A DNA stretch of 37,875 bases from CAZTQN01 sp964615765 (GTDB taxonomy: Bacteria > Planctomycetota > Phycisphaerae > Phycisphaerales > UBA1924), in assembly GCA_964615765.1 (NCBI GenBank), contig CAZTQN010000036.1, forward strand, positions 1-37,875. Direction: 5' to 3'. Each line of letters begins with the position of its first letter. Positions within the stretch are counted from its first letter, which is position 1. This document shows positions 1 through 7,308 of this stretch, in pieces. The translations under genes were made by a program, and so were the position numbers. Below the pieces are notes generated by a model. It had not been told where the DNA came from, searched no databases, and worked only from the letters and a program-made list of their open reading frames with translations.

Positions 1-73
1 ACAAAACGCTCTTGCAGACAACTTCGGTTTCCGTGTACGCTGACGGCGGCTCCAGCAAACACAGGAGAATGGC

Positions 74-1213
74 GTGCACACGATCAGCGTAACCCGTGGC
101 TCCGCTGTGTTCGGCCTGCTCGCGGCGATCGTTCTCATACTCGCGGGCGTACCGCTGGCGTTCGGCAATCCGCCGTGCGTTTCGTTCGACCATGAGGCGG
201 ACCCGATGAACTCGCCCATGGGCCCCTGGACCGCCACGCCTTGCCCCGACCCCAATCAGCAGTGCGGGATCACCGCACCGACGCAGAACACCCCTCGACC
301 CTGGATCGTGATCGCCACCCGCGACGGGAAGTACTGGGGCTACAGCGATTTCAAGACGATCCAGGCGGCGCGGGCGCACATCCGCATCTACAAGCCCGTC
401 ATGAACTGGCTTCCCACCGACCCGCGCTGGGAGTATCTCGGACCGTTCCCTCGGTGTGACGAGGAGATCGAACCGAACCAGGGTGGCGAGCGGGCGACGC
501 TTTGGGGGCCGATGCAGCGCAAGGCCACGGAGTACAAGCGGCAGTACGAGCGGGTAGTGGCCGAAGTGCGTCGGTACTTCCGCGAGGGCAAACGGATCGC
601 GTCGGTCAAGTTTCTTGGCGAACTCTACGTCGCGCAGAGCGAGGCGGAGAACCTGATCGCCGCTGTGTCCGAACTCCGCGAAGACGCGCCGGACTCGGCG
701 TTTGCCGATCTGGACCAGGCGCTCGTCCGCTACAAGCGAGCCTTTGATCGGCTTCGAATGACGCGGCAGAAAGCTGGAATGACGCGCATCCCGGCCGTCC
801 CGCCGACCCAGTGGACGAGGACCTTGCCCGCCCGGATGCATGGGCCGTGGGCCGGAACCTTCACGCAGCAGAACGGATACACCGGGAACGCCGAGCTGAT
901 CATCAGCCCGACAGGTGCGGTGGAACTGACGATCTCTTACCGGATCGAACTCATTGACCGGATCATCGCGGAAACGCTCCGGTTCACCGGCACCATGGTT
1001 CTGGCTGCCGACAAGCGGTCATTCCGCGCCACGTTGAGGGCGACCGACGGCACGACCGCCGAGGTTGAAGGCACCGTCAACCCGGACGGTACGCTGACGG
1101 GCACGTATCTCACACGGGTCTGGGTACCGCCACAGCCTGAGATCAACTGGCCCGGCCATTACGAGACGGACACCGGCCCGTTCACGCTCCGGCGCAGTTG
1201 GACGCCGGAGTGA
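74..1213 (+). CDS. Secreted protein of unknown function
   Basis: No family recognised. The 379-residue product starts with a signal peptide: short basic start, hydrophobic run at about residues 11-29 (GLLAAIVLILAGVPLAF), then a likely cut before NPPCVSF. The mature part has Cys residues near the N-terminus (CVSF, PCPDPNQQC), a charged, probably helical middle (about 150-235, rich in R, E, K) and a C-terminal part from about 255 (GPWAGTFTQQNGYTGNAELIISPTG) that reads as alternating beta strands, like a small barrel or sandwich. The GTG start is chosen because AGGAGA lies about 7 bases upstream at 62-67; the ATG at 69 opens only a few codons in another frame. Coding is less GC-biased than in the housekeeping genes here, hinting at accessory status (inference). 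Probably exported to the periplasm or surface. Confidence 0.75.
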   Translation: MHTISVTRGSAVFGLLAAIVLILAGVPLAFGNPPCVSFDHEADPMNSPMGPWTATPCPDPNQQCGITAPTQNTPRPWIVIATRDGKYWGYSDFKTIQAARAHIRIYKPVMNWLPTDPRWEYLGPFPRCDEEIEPNQGGERATLWGPMQRKATEYKRQYERVVAEVRRYFREGKRIASVKFLGELYVAQSEAENLIAAVSELREDAPDSAFADLDQALVRYKRAFDRLRMTRQKAGMTRIPAVPPTQWTRTLPARMHGPWAGTFTQQNGYTGNAELIISPTGAVELTISYRIELIDRIIAETLRFTGTMVLAADKRSFRATLRATDGTTAEVEGTVNPDGTLTGTYLTRVWVPPQPEINWPGHYETDTGPFTLRRSWTPE

Positions 1214-1293
1214 CGCGTTGACCCCGCCCCCCGGCGTTCTCTCACCCCCACCCCCTCCCGCCCCCATCCCCCGCACCCCCGCCCGGCCCGACC

Positions 1294-1455
1294 ATCTTCC
1301 CGCACGTTCTCGCCGCGACATCGTGCGGCAAAGTCATTCTCCCGAACGCTTTTGCTCCGCCACCGTGCGGGAAAATCATTTTCCCGCACGCTTTTGTCGC
1401 GCCATCGCACGGGAAGATCATCTTCCCGCACGCTGTTCTCGCGCCATCGTGCGGC
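1294..1455. repeat. Four tandem 42-bp repeats forming hairpins
   Basis: Units start at 1294, 1336, 1378 and 1420 (the last is partial). Each begins ATYTTCCCG and ends near GTGCGGGAARATC. The junctions between units are inverted repeats, for example GTGCGGGAAAAT facing ATTTTCCCGCAC around 1366-1390, so the array could fold into a row of hairpins. The 42-bp period is a multiple of three, so frames stay open on both strands, but the arrangement looks non-coding. Confidence 0.85.
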
Positions 1456-1471
1456 CGCACGGTGCGGCCAT

Positions 1472-1662
1472 GAAGTGGCGAAGTGGCGAAGTGGCGGGCG
1501 GAAGTGGCAAAGTGGCGGAGTGGCAAAGTGGCGGAGTGGCGAAGTGCTCACACGCCGCCGCTTCCCCCTCACCCTCTCACCCCCTCACCCCCTCACCGCG
1601 TCACCCCCTCACCCCTCCCCCCTCACTCCCCCTCAACTCCCCCCCTCATCCTCCCGATAACG
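1472..1662. repeat. 8-bp GAAGTGGC array followed by TCACCCCC array
   Basis: From 1472 to about 1546 the unit [G/A][A/G]AGTGGC repeats about nine times with single-base variants. From about 1562 a second 8-bp unit TCACCCCC (variant TCACCGCG) follows, then plain C-rich sequence. The same two arrays occur in the same order downstream of the next gene (2428-2650), so that gene lies between direct copies. Together with the 42-bp repeats this fills the 454 bases between the first two genes. Confidence 0.85.
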
Positions 1663-1667
1663 CCGCC

Positions 1668-2429
1668 ATGCCGGGCGATCTGCCGACCAAGCCGCGGGAG
1701 GTGGTGACGTACGTGGGGCGTCGCGCCGCGGCGTGGGCCGAGGGGGGCGGGGCGATCGGGATCACGCCCGCTCAGGCTGAGGCCGTCACGCTCGCGCTCG
1801 CCGACGCGGAGGCCGCGCTCGCGCGGGCGCTGGCGCTCAGGCAGGAGGCCAAGGCCGCGACCGAGGCGTTCTATCAGCGGGCGCGGCGGCTGCGTCAAGC
1901 CGCGGCGGTCGTGGTCCGCACGGCGCGGACGCGCTCGCGCGACGATGACACGATAGAACCGACGCTCGCGGCGGAACTCCGCCCCGTGCGCACGCCGCGA
2001 CGCTCGGCGGGCCGACCCGCGACGCCGACGCGCGTGCGGGCCAACTTCCTCGACGGGCACGGCCGCGTCGAGATCCGCTGGCACGCGGCCCAGCCCGAGG
2101 GCGTTCGCCGCGTGATGTACCAGGTCGCACGCAGCGTGACGATGCACGAGCGTGCGGGAGCCGCTGGGGTTGTGCACCATGACGAGGGCGGCACGCCGCA
2201 CCGCGCGAGCAGCACCGGCACGGCCCGCACCTCGCGCACTACCCGCGCTACGCGCGCATCGCGCACGTCGCCGCTCACCGTCCTCGGCTTCACCGGCAGC
2301 AAGCGCTTCGTCGACCCCGGCCTGCCCGTCGGCGCCGCCAGCGTGCGCTACGTCATCACCCCGATCCGAGGCGGCCGCAACGGCGAGCCCGGGCCAGCGG
2401 CGGAGGTGGTGCTCGTGATCGCGGGGTGA
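1668..2429 (+). CDS. Unknown protein with helical N-terminus and possible fibronectin-III-like end
   Basis: Not recognised as a named family. The ATG at 1668 gives 253 residues (MPGDLPTKPREVV). The frame stays open back to 1218, but that part translates only tandem repeats, so I reject the longer start. Residues about 30-85 form an Ala/Arg-rich helical segment (AQAEAVTLALADAEAALARALALRQEA) that could be a coiled coil. From about 120 the sequence (RVEIRWHAAQPEGVRRVMYQVAR... SVRYVITPIRGGRNGEPGP) resembles one fibronectin-III-like beta sandwich interrupted by a low-complexity Thr/Arg/Ala stretch (TARTSRTTRATRASRTS). There is no signal peptide. The stop codon TGA (2427-2429) overlaps the first unit of the downstream 8-bp array, so the repeat may have set the C-terminus. 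No clear ribosome binding site is visible. Confidence 0.6.
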   Translation: MPGDLPTKPREVVTYVGRRAAAWAEGGGAIGITPAQAEAVTLALADAEAALARALALRQEAKAATEAFYQRARRLRQAAAVVVRTARTRSRDDDTIEPTLAAELRPVRTPRRSAGRPATPTRVRANFLDGHGRVEIRWHAAQPEGVRRVMYQVARSVTMHERAGAAGVVHHDEGGTPHRASSTGTARTSRTTRATRASRTSPLTVLGFTGSKRFVDPGLPVGAASVRYVITPIRGGRNGEPGPAAEVVLVIAG

Positions 2430-2650
2430 AGTGGCGGAGCGTTAGAGCGGGAAGTGGCGGAGTGGCAAAGTGGCGAAGTGGCGGAGTGGTGGAGCGGGAA
2501 GTGGCAAAGTGGCAAAGTGGCGGAGTGGCGAAGTGATTGAGAGTCGCTGATCTCTCGATCTCCTCACCTCCTCACCCCCTCACCCCCTCACCCCCTCACC
2601 GCGTCACCCCTTCCCCGCGTCTCCCCCTCCCCCCCTCCCCGCGTCCTCCC
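2428..2650. repeat. Second GAAGTGGC plus TCACCCCC block
   Basis: About eleven units of [G/A][A/G]AGTGGC up to 2535 are followed by TCACCCCC/TCACCGCG units from about 2565, then CCCCGCGTCC-type C-rich sequence. It is a direct copy in kind and order of the block at 1472-1662. The rest of the gap to 2780 is C/T-rich on the plus strand with no gene seen. Confidence 0.8.
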
Positions 2651-2780
2651 TGTCCCCATCCCCGCCGCCCACCCGATAGACCAATCATCCCTCTCTCTTC
2701 ACCCCCTCCCCCCTCCGCCCCCCTTCGCCCCTTCGAGCCTTCGCGTTCAACCTCCCCTTCTCGACGCCCCCCCGCTCACC

Positions 2781-2818
2781 CATTTGCCATTTGGCCCTTT
2801 GCCATTTGGCCCTTTGGA
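2781..2818. repeat. 16-bp tandem repeat at a gene start
   Basis: The phrase TTTGCCATTTGGCCC is repeated nearly exactly (about 2783-2814), covering the region where the prepilin peptidase should start. It resembles in style the 8-bp arrays and makes the true start codon hard to place. Confidence 0.7.
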
Positions 2819-4530
2819 ACTCCCCCCTGCCCTCCTCCCTCGAACACATCCAACTCGCCGCCGCCGCCGCGTGGCTGGTGTTCATGTTTGCCTTCGGCGC
2901 CTGCGCCGGGTCGCTGATCAACGTGCTGGTGTATCGCCTGCCGCTCGGGCTGGGCGTGGTGACGCAGGGGTCGCGCTGCCCCGCGTGCGGCACGCCGCTG
3001 ACGTGGCGAGAGAACATCCCCGTGCTCGGGTGGCTGCTGCTCCGCGGCAAGTGCCGCTTCTGCAAGACGCCCATCAGCCCGGAATACCCGCTCGTCGAAG
3101 CCTTCGTCGGCCTGCTGTTCGCCGGCACGTTCGCGCTGTGGTATCTCGTGCCCGAGAGTGCGCACTGGATGGGCGTGAACTGGGGGGCCGTCGCGCCCGA
3201 GTGGGCCCGGGCCGATGTCTGGGAGCGCTTCCCGCGCTCGACGTGGGCCCCGTTTGTCGCGCTGATCATCCTGCTCGCGTCGCTGACGGCGATGACGCTC
3301 GTCGACGCCAAGACCTTCACGATCCCCCTGCAAATCCCGTGGTTCGCGACGATCGTCGGGATCGTGCTGCACACGGCCGGGGCGGCGATCGTCGGGCCGC
3401 TCCGCTCCGCCGCTCCGCACACCGGCTGGGCCTTGCCCACGCCCGGCGGGAGCCTGCCGCAGTCCGCCGGCGGGTGGACGGAGATCGGCGTCGCCATCGG
3501 CGGGATGGTCGGGCTGGGCGTCGGCGTGCTGCTGCTGCACTTCGGGCTCATCCGCCGCTCGTTCGCGGACTATCAGGAATGGGAAGACCGCGCCCGGGCC
3601 GAGATGGCGGCCAAAAGTGCGAGCGCGACGCCGCCGCCCGCTGAAGCACCGCAGCAGTGGGGGGGTGAATCGCGCGAGAGTGACAGTGTCGCAGCGCCAC
3701 CCCCCAGCCACCCCGGCCTCGCCAACGCCGCGGTCGATCCGTCGCATCAGGCCGCCGGTCCCGTGGGCGAGGCGGCCGCCGCCGGGGCCCGCCAGTTCGC
3801 CCGCGGGGTGCTCATCACCCTCGCGCTCGCGCTGGGCGTCGGTGGGGTCGTCACGCTCCTGTCCGGCCCGCTGGGCTTGCCGCCGTGGTCGGGGCTGGTC
3901 GCGGGCGTGGTGCTCGCGCCGATGGGGGCCGCGGTGCTGGCTCGCCGGGCCGCCCTTCGCGCCGTCGGCGGGGTCGCGTCGCCCTTGCCCGCCGCAGAAC
4001 CGCCGGCCGAAGCCTCGTCCCCCGACATGTGGATCGCCTACCCGCACGCTCGGCGGGAGATGGTCAAGGAACTCCTCTTCCTCACGCCCTGCGCCGGCCT
4101 CGCCTGGCTCGGCGGGTGGATCGCCGCCCAACAGGCCGGCACGCTCCCGCCCTTCTGGCTGGTCGTGCTGGCCGCGTCGCTGATGGGATATCTCATCGGC
4201 GGCGGGATCGTCTGGCTGGTCCGCATCGCCGGGTCGCTCGCCTTCGGGAAAGAGGCCATGGGCCTGGGCGATGTCCACCTGATGGCCGCCGTCGGCGCGT
4301 GCGTCGGCTGGATCGACGCCGCGCTCGCCTTCCCGCTGGCGGCGTTCGTCGGGCTGTACTGGGTCGTGGTCTCGCGATTGGCGTCGGGCGAGACCGCCAA
4401 GGCGATGCCCTTCGGGCCTTACCTGGCGATCGCCACCGCCGTGGTCATCTTCGCCAAGCCGCTGGTGGAAATGGGCCTGACGGCCGTCCTGGGCATCCCC
4501 CCCAGCGAACGCCCCATCAACCTCCCCTAA
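2791..4530 (+). CDS. Prepilin peptidase / N-methyltransferase, type IV pilin family, unusually long
   Basis: An A24-family aspartic protease of the inner membrane that cleaves and usually methylates type IV pilin and pseudopilin leaders. Visible are the first membrane segment with GSLINVLVYRLP, the zinc-type cysteines C63-x2-C66 and C88-x2-C91 with PISPEYPLVE after them, the first catalytic Asp in TLVDAKTFTIP (D172) and the second in AMGLGDVHLMAAVG (D494), followed by MPFGPYLA. Normal members have about 250-290 residues; this one has up to 579 because about 270 residues lie between the Asp motifs. The insert holds a Pro/Ala-rich cytoplasm-like stretch (about 275-330) and extra membrane segments. 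The start is uncertain: TTG 2791 is the most upstream, but TTG 2806 or CTG 2827 are also possible and no ATG precedes 2884. The substrate could include the pseudopilin-like protein at 32705-33748 (inference). Confidence 0.88.
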   Translation: MALCHLALWNSPLPSSLEHIQLAAAAAWLVFMFAFGACAGSLINVLVYRLPLGLGVVTQGSRCPACGTPLTWRENIPVLGWLLLRGKCRFCKTPISPEYPLVEAFVGLLFAGTFALWYLVPESAHWMGVNWGAVAPEWARADVWERFPRSTWAPFVALIILLASLTAMTLVDAKTFTIPLQIPWFATIVGIVLHTAGAAIVGPLRSAAPHTGWALPTPGGSLPQSAGGWTEIGVAIGGMVGLGVGVLLLHFGLIRRSFADYQEWEDRARAEMAAKSASATPPPAEAPQQWGGESRESDSVAAPPPSHPGLANAAVDPSHQAAGPVGEAAAAGARQFARGVLITLALALGVGGVVTLLSGPLGLPPWSGLVAGVVLAPMGAAVLARRAALRAVGGVASPLPAAEPPAEASSPDMWIAYPHARREMVKELLFLTPCAGLAWLGGWIAAQQAGTLPPFWLVVLAASLMGYLIGGGIVWLVRIAGSLAFGKEAMGLGDVHLMAAVGACVGWIDAALAFPLAAFVGLYWVVVSRLASGETAKAMPFGPYLAIATAVVIFAKPLVEMGLTAVLGIPPSERPINLP

Positions 4531-4556
4531 CGCCCCCCTCCCGCCCCGCCTCTCCC

Positions 4557-4588
4557 TCGCCCCTCGCCCCTGACCTCTCGCCCCTCGT
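4557..4588. repeat. CCCCTGACCTCTCGCCCCTCG-type dispersed repeat
   Basis: This G/C-skewed phrase just after the prepilin peptidase gene recurs inverted at about 14324-14356 and direct at about 27607-27645. It is a third small dispersed repeat family in the window. Confidence 0.6.
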
Positions 4589-4601
4589 TTCTGCACGCAT
4601 C

Positions 4602-4629
4602 TTGACCGGTGAGCCGATCCCGGTACTGT
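4602..4629 (+). promoter_or_regulatory. Candidate sigma-70-type promoter
   Basis: TTGACC (4602-4607), a 16-base spacer and TACTGT (4624-4629) precede the OmpA-type lipoprotein gene, leaving a leader of roughly 105 bases. The -35 match is good and the -10 match is only partial, so this is a tentative call. Confidence 0.35.
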
Positions 4630-4743
4630 GCGCGCCCGCACGATGGATCGTGCCGGGCACGGCCCGAGGGACTCGGGACGGCGGGCCACATCCCGCGCGT
4701 ATACGGCGTGTGGGCCCACAGGTTTGCAAACGGAGAGCAGGCG

Positions 4744-5478
4744 ATGAGCGGGCTGAAGACTGTTGAATCCTGGGCGAAGCGTGCGGGCGTGGTGCTGATC
4801 GGCGGAGCGCTGATCCTCTCCACCATGGGCCTGGGCGGCTGCAACAACAAACTCAAAGAAGAAAACGAGATGCTCCGCACCGAGAACGCGGAGCTCAAGG
4901 AGCGGTCCCTCACCGCCGAGCAGCGCGCCGTCGCCGCTTCCGGCCAGGTCGAGAACCTCTCCCGCCAGAACCAGGACCTCTCCTCCCAGCTCGCCGCCAA
5001 GCAGCAGGAACTCGCCACCCGCGCGCAGCCCGCCCCCGGCGCTGACGCCGGCTTCTACGGCACCGACACCGCCGCCGGCAGCACCGCCCGCAGCGGCGGC
5101 GGTCGTTCGGGCGGCGGCGCCAGCAACCGCAGCGCCAGCCGCACCATCGAGATCTCCGGCGACGTCCTGTTCGCCTCGGGCCAAGTCACCCTGAAGCCTG
5201 AATCCCGCCGCGAGCTGGACCAGGTCGTCCGCCGCATCCAGCGCGAGTTCCCCGATTCAAACCTGATCATCGAAGGCCACACGGACTCGGACCCGATCCG
5301 CAAGAGCCGCTTCAAGTCCAACGAAGCCCTCTCGAAGGCCCGCGCCGACGCGGTCGCCGCCTACCTGGCCCAGAAGGGCATCTCGCGCAGCCGCATCGAC
5401 ACGGTCGGCAAGGGCTCCAGCGAGCCGCGCCGCACCAAGGCCGCCTCCCGCCGCGTCGAGATCATCGTCGTCGACTGA
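4744..5478 (+). CDS. OmpA-family outer-membrane lipoprotein (Pal-like)
   Basis: Predicted to tether the outer membrane to peptidoglycan. The 244-residue product has a lipoprotein signal (GVVLIGGALILSTMGLGGC, acylated Cys in LGGC-NN), a coiled coil immediately after it (KEENEMLRTENAELKERS... ENLSRQNQDLSSQLAAKQQEL), a flexible Gly/Ser/Ala linker (about 105-135), and a C-terminal OmpA-like domain from about 140 (ISGDVLFASGQVTLKPESRRELDQV, then LIIEGHTDSDPI and ARADAVAAYLAQKGI, ending RRVEIIVVD). The GHTDSDP loop and the Arg in the final RRVEI are family peptidoglycan-binding elements. The ATG at 4744 is preferred over the in-frame upstream start at 4609 because GGAGAGCAGG lies just before it and the signal peptide begins here. 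The gene stands alone with its own terminator. Confidence 0.9.
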   Translation: MSGLKTVESWAKRAGVVLIGGALILSTMGLGGCNNKLKEENEMLRTENAELKERSLTAEQRAVAASGQVENLSRQNQDLSSQLAAKQQELATRAQPAPGADAGFYGTDTAAGSTARSGGGRSGGGASNRSASRTIEISGDVLFASGQVTLKPESRRELDQVVRRIQREFPDSNLIIEGHTDSDPIRKSRFKSNEALSKARADAVAAYLAQKGISRSRIDTVGKGSSEPRRTKAASRRVEIIVVD

Positions 5479-5522
5479 GCCCGCTTCCTTCTCTTCGCCG
5501 ACGCATCAACGCTCACAAGCAC

Positions 5523-5557
5523 ACAGGGCACGCCACGCGGCGTGCCCTGTTGTTTTT
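5523..5557 (+). terminator. Rho-independent terminator of the OmpA-type gene
   Basis: A perfect 12-bp stem, ACAGGGCACGCC with ACGC loop and GGCGTGCCCTGT, is followed by TGTTTTT. It lies 44 bases after the stop codon at 5478. Confidence 0.92.
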
Positions 5558-5594
5558 CCACGGTTGTACAGTCGATCGCGCCGTCCGCGCCAAA

Positions 5595-6107
5595 TCACGA
5601 CTCGCGCGTGTACTGCGCCGTCATGAAGCGGATCCACACGCCGTCGTCGCCCAGCGCCTGGGACCACATCACGCGCTTCCCGCCGTCGTGCATCTCCAGC
5701 ACGTCCTGGTATCGCGCCGTCTTGGTCGGGTCCATGAAGCTCGGCCCGGTCGTGTCCAGCGGCAGGATGCTCACCGCCTTGCCCTGCTCGTCGAACGACT
5801 CTTTCAGCACCCCTTCGTACACGAACAGGTGCGTCATCGGCGAGCCGATCCACGTGCCGATGTACTTCTTCTTCGCCGGGTCGTACCCCAGCGTCATCAG
5901 GCTCTCCATCGACCCGCCGCCCATCTCCGCCGGCATCTGCATCCGCGCCTCGCACACGATCCACAGATCGCCCAGCATGCGGACCGTCTCGCGCCCCGAC
6001 GACGCGCACGTCGGCTTGTCCGGGCCCATGTACCCCTCGCTGCTGAACGTCCACGTCCCCACGAACTTCCGCAGCCACTCGTGCTGCTTCTCCGGCGTGC
6101 TCATCAT
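5595..6107 (-). CDS. DUF1579-like protein
   Basis: The 170-residue product resembles the DUF1579 family, small proteins of unknown role. Visible features are the start MMSTPEKQHEWLRKFVGTW (the typical H-x2-L-x-x-x-x-G-x-W pattern), then beta-rich segments including LWIVCEARMQMP, SLMTLGYDPAKKKYIGTWI and a late RYQDVLEMHDGGKRVMWSQ. The start at 6107 is chosen because GGAGG (6116-6120 on the complement) lies 8 bases upstream; the frame is open to 6251 but that extension has no binding site. No signal peptide or membrane segment, so probably cytoplasmic. It converges with the OmpA-type gene. Confidence 0.8.
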   Translation of the reverse strand: MMSTPEKQHEWLRKFVGTWTFSSEGYMGPDKPTCASSGRETVRMLGDLWIVCEARMQMPAEMGGGSMESLMTLGYDPAKKKYIGTWIGSPMTHLFVYEGVLKESFDEQGKAVSILPLDTTGPSFMDPTKTARYQDVLEMHDGGKRVMWSQALGDDGVWIRFMTAQYTRES

Positions 6108-6252
6108 GCGTGATTCCTCCTGTGTGCGTTTTCTGTGCGTGCGCAGACTCAACCCCGCCCGGACGTCTCCGAGCGGTTTGGAGCCATACGCCGCGCGTGC
6201 GGTGAAGGGTCCCTCATCCCATGCGCCGTGGCCAGCAAGTGCCGTGATCAAG

Positions 6253-6280
6253 AAAAAAACGCGGGCCTGGGCCCGCGTTT
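6253..6280 (-). terminator. Terminator for the minus-strand glycine-zipper gene
   Basis: The 11-bp perfect stem AAACGCGGGCC / GGCCCGCGTTT with a 2-base centre reads into TTTTTTT on the minus strand. It lies about 130 bases past the stop of the gene at 6409-6993 and just upstream of the DUF1579-like gene. The rest of the 6108-6408 gap shows no gene. Confidence 0.8.
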
Positions 6281-6408
6281 CTTCGGTTCCACGGGGTTGC
6301 CGTGCGTGTCGGTGTTTGACGCCGATCGGCAGGGCCGCTTGTCCGTGGATCCTTGCATACGCCCCGGTGAGGGCGTGGTGTGTTTTCGTCGCTACGCGAC
6401 CTCAGAAC

Positions 6409-6993
6409 TCAGGCCCGGCGCGCGTTGCGGTCCGGCGTCATGCCCGGGTTGCCGGGGCCCGCGGCGTCGGGCCGGTTGCGATCGCCGGTCATCCGGTCCC
6501 ACGCGTCGCGCACCGCGGCCTTCGCCCGGTCCCACGTCAGCGTCGACGAACCGCGCGACGTCTCCCACTTCTGCCGCATCGTCGGCTCGGCCTCGTCAAA
6601 CGACTGCCCGTGGTACGTCTTCACCGACTCCCAACCGTACCGGTACGCCGGCGCGACCTCTTCGTACGAGGTGTATTCCTTCGCGTACGGGCGGCTGGTG
6701 TAGTGCTCGCGCCAGTACGTGTCCTGCTCCGTCGGGTCGATGGCTTCGCCCGCGGCTTTACCCGCGTACCCGCCGGCGACCGCGCCCGCCACCGCGCCGA
6801 CCGCCGTGCCGATCGGCCCGACGACCGACCCGATCGCTGCGCCCGCCGCGCCGCCAGCCAGCGCCCCCGCTCCCGTGCCCACCGGGTGCGACCCCGGCTC
6901 GCCCGTGATGGCATCGCGATTGGCCGGGTTGCTATCCGGCCGCGGCGCGTTCGTGAAGTTCGGATCGTGCTTCTTGGGATTGTTCGTGTTCAT
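6409..6993 (-). CDS. Glycine-zipper protein of unknown function
   Basis: The 194-residue product starts MNTNNPKKHDPNFTNAP, a hydrophilic segment without a signal peptide. A Gly/Ala run at about residues 38-85 (GALAGGAAGAAIGSVVGPIG and its continuation) has the small-residue spacing of a glycine zipper that can pack in or on membranes. Then come DPTEQDTYWREHYTSRPY and a Tyr/Trp-rich part (YEEVAPAYRYGWESVKTYHG, WDRAKAAVRDAWDRM), a pattern I associate with small stress-type proteins in several phyla; this comparison is from memory. The start at 6993 is chosen because the product then begins with the conserved-looking Asn/Lys-rich segment; GAGG lies a little upstream. A terminator lies downstream at 6253-6280. 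Confidence 0.7.
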   Translation of the reverse strand: MNTNNPKKHDPNFTNAPRPDSNPANRDAITGEPGSHPVGTGAGALAGGAAGAAIGSVVGPIGTAVGAVAGAVAGGYAGKAAGEAIDPTEQDTYWREHYTSRPYAKEYTSYEEVAPAYRYGWESVKTYHGQSFDEAEPTMRQKWETSRGSSTLTWDRAKAAVRDAWDRMTGDRNRPDAAGPGNPGMTPDRNARRA

Positions 6994-7072
6994 GCCGAGT
7001 CGATGCCTCGTGCCCTCATCGCGGGCGTGAACACAAGGTGATGCGGGATTCACTGGGAGAAAGGGGAGACAG

Positions 7073-7165
7073 CCAAATGGGGCAGATGACCAAATGAGGC
7101 AAATCGGCGCGGCGAGCCAGCGTGCTCCCTCCGATTTGCCCCATCTGCCTCATCTGTCCCATCTG
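7073..7165. repeat. Imperfect long inverted repeat of CATCTGCCC-like words
   Basis: The arms 7073-7107 and 7131-7165 are imperfect inverted copies (the outer words are CCAAATGGGGCAG and CCGATTTGCCCCATCTG), each built from short CAT-CTG/TTG-CCC words. This occupies the middle of the 315-base gap between two divergent genes and could fold into a hairpin with a 23-base loop. No terminator-like T run follows. Confidence 0.65.
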
Positions 7166-7308
7166 AACATCTGCTTCCTCCGCTCACGCTCCGTTCACAT
7201 CCTCGTGCCAGACCTTGCCACACACGGCCACCGCGCGAGCGGGTCGCAGCCGGCGTCCACGTTCCACTGATCGCACGCGGCACCCGCCGCGCTTGAAGGA
7301 GCACACAC

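Noticed and set aside
1218..1667. Extension of the gene at 1668 upstream to 1218
   Set aside because: The added residues are direct translations of the 42-bp and 8-bp tandem repeats.
4609..4743. Upstream in-frame start for the OmpA-type lipoprotein
   Set aside because: It would place about 45 charged residues before the lipoprotein signal, overlaps the candidate promoter, and lacks a binding site, unlike ATG 4744.
2776..5184. An 802-codon minus-strand open frame over the prepilin peptidase and OmpA-type genes
   Set aside because: Translates to low-complexity Gly/Arg/Asp-rich sequence with no motif; the opposite strand encodes recognisable proteins.
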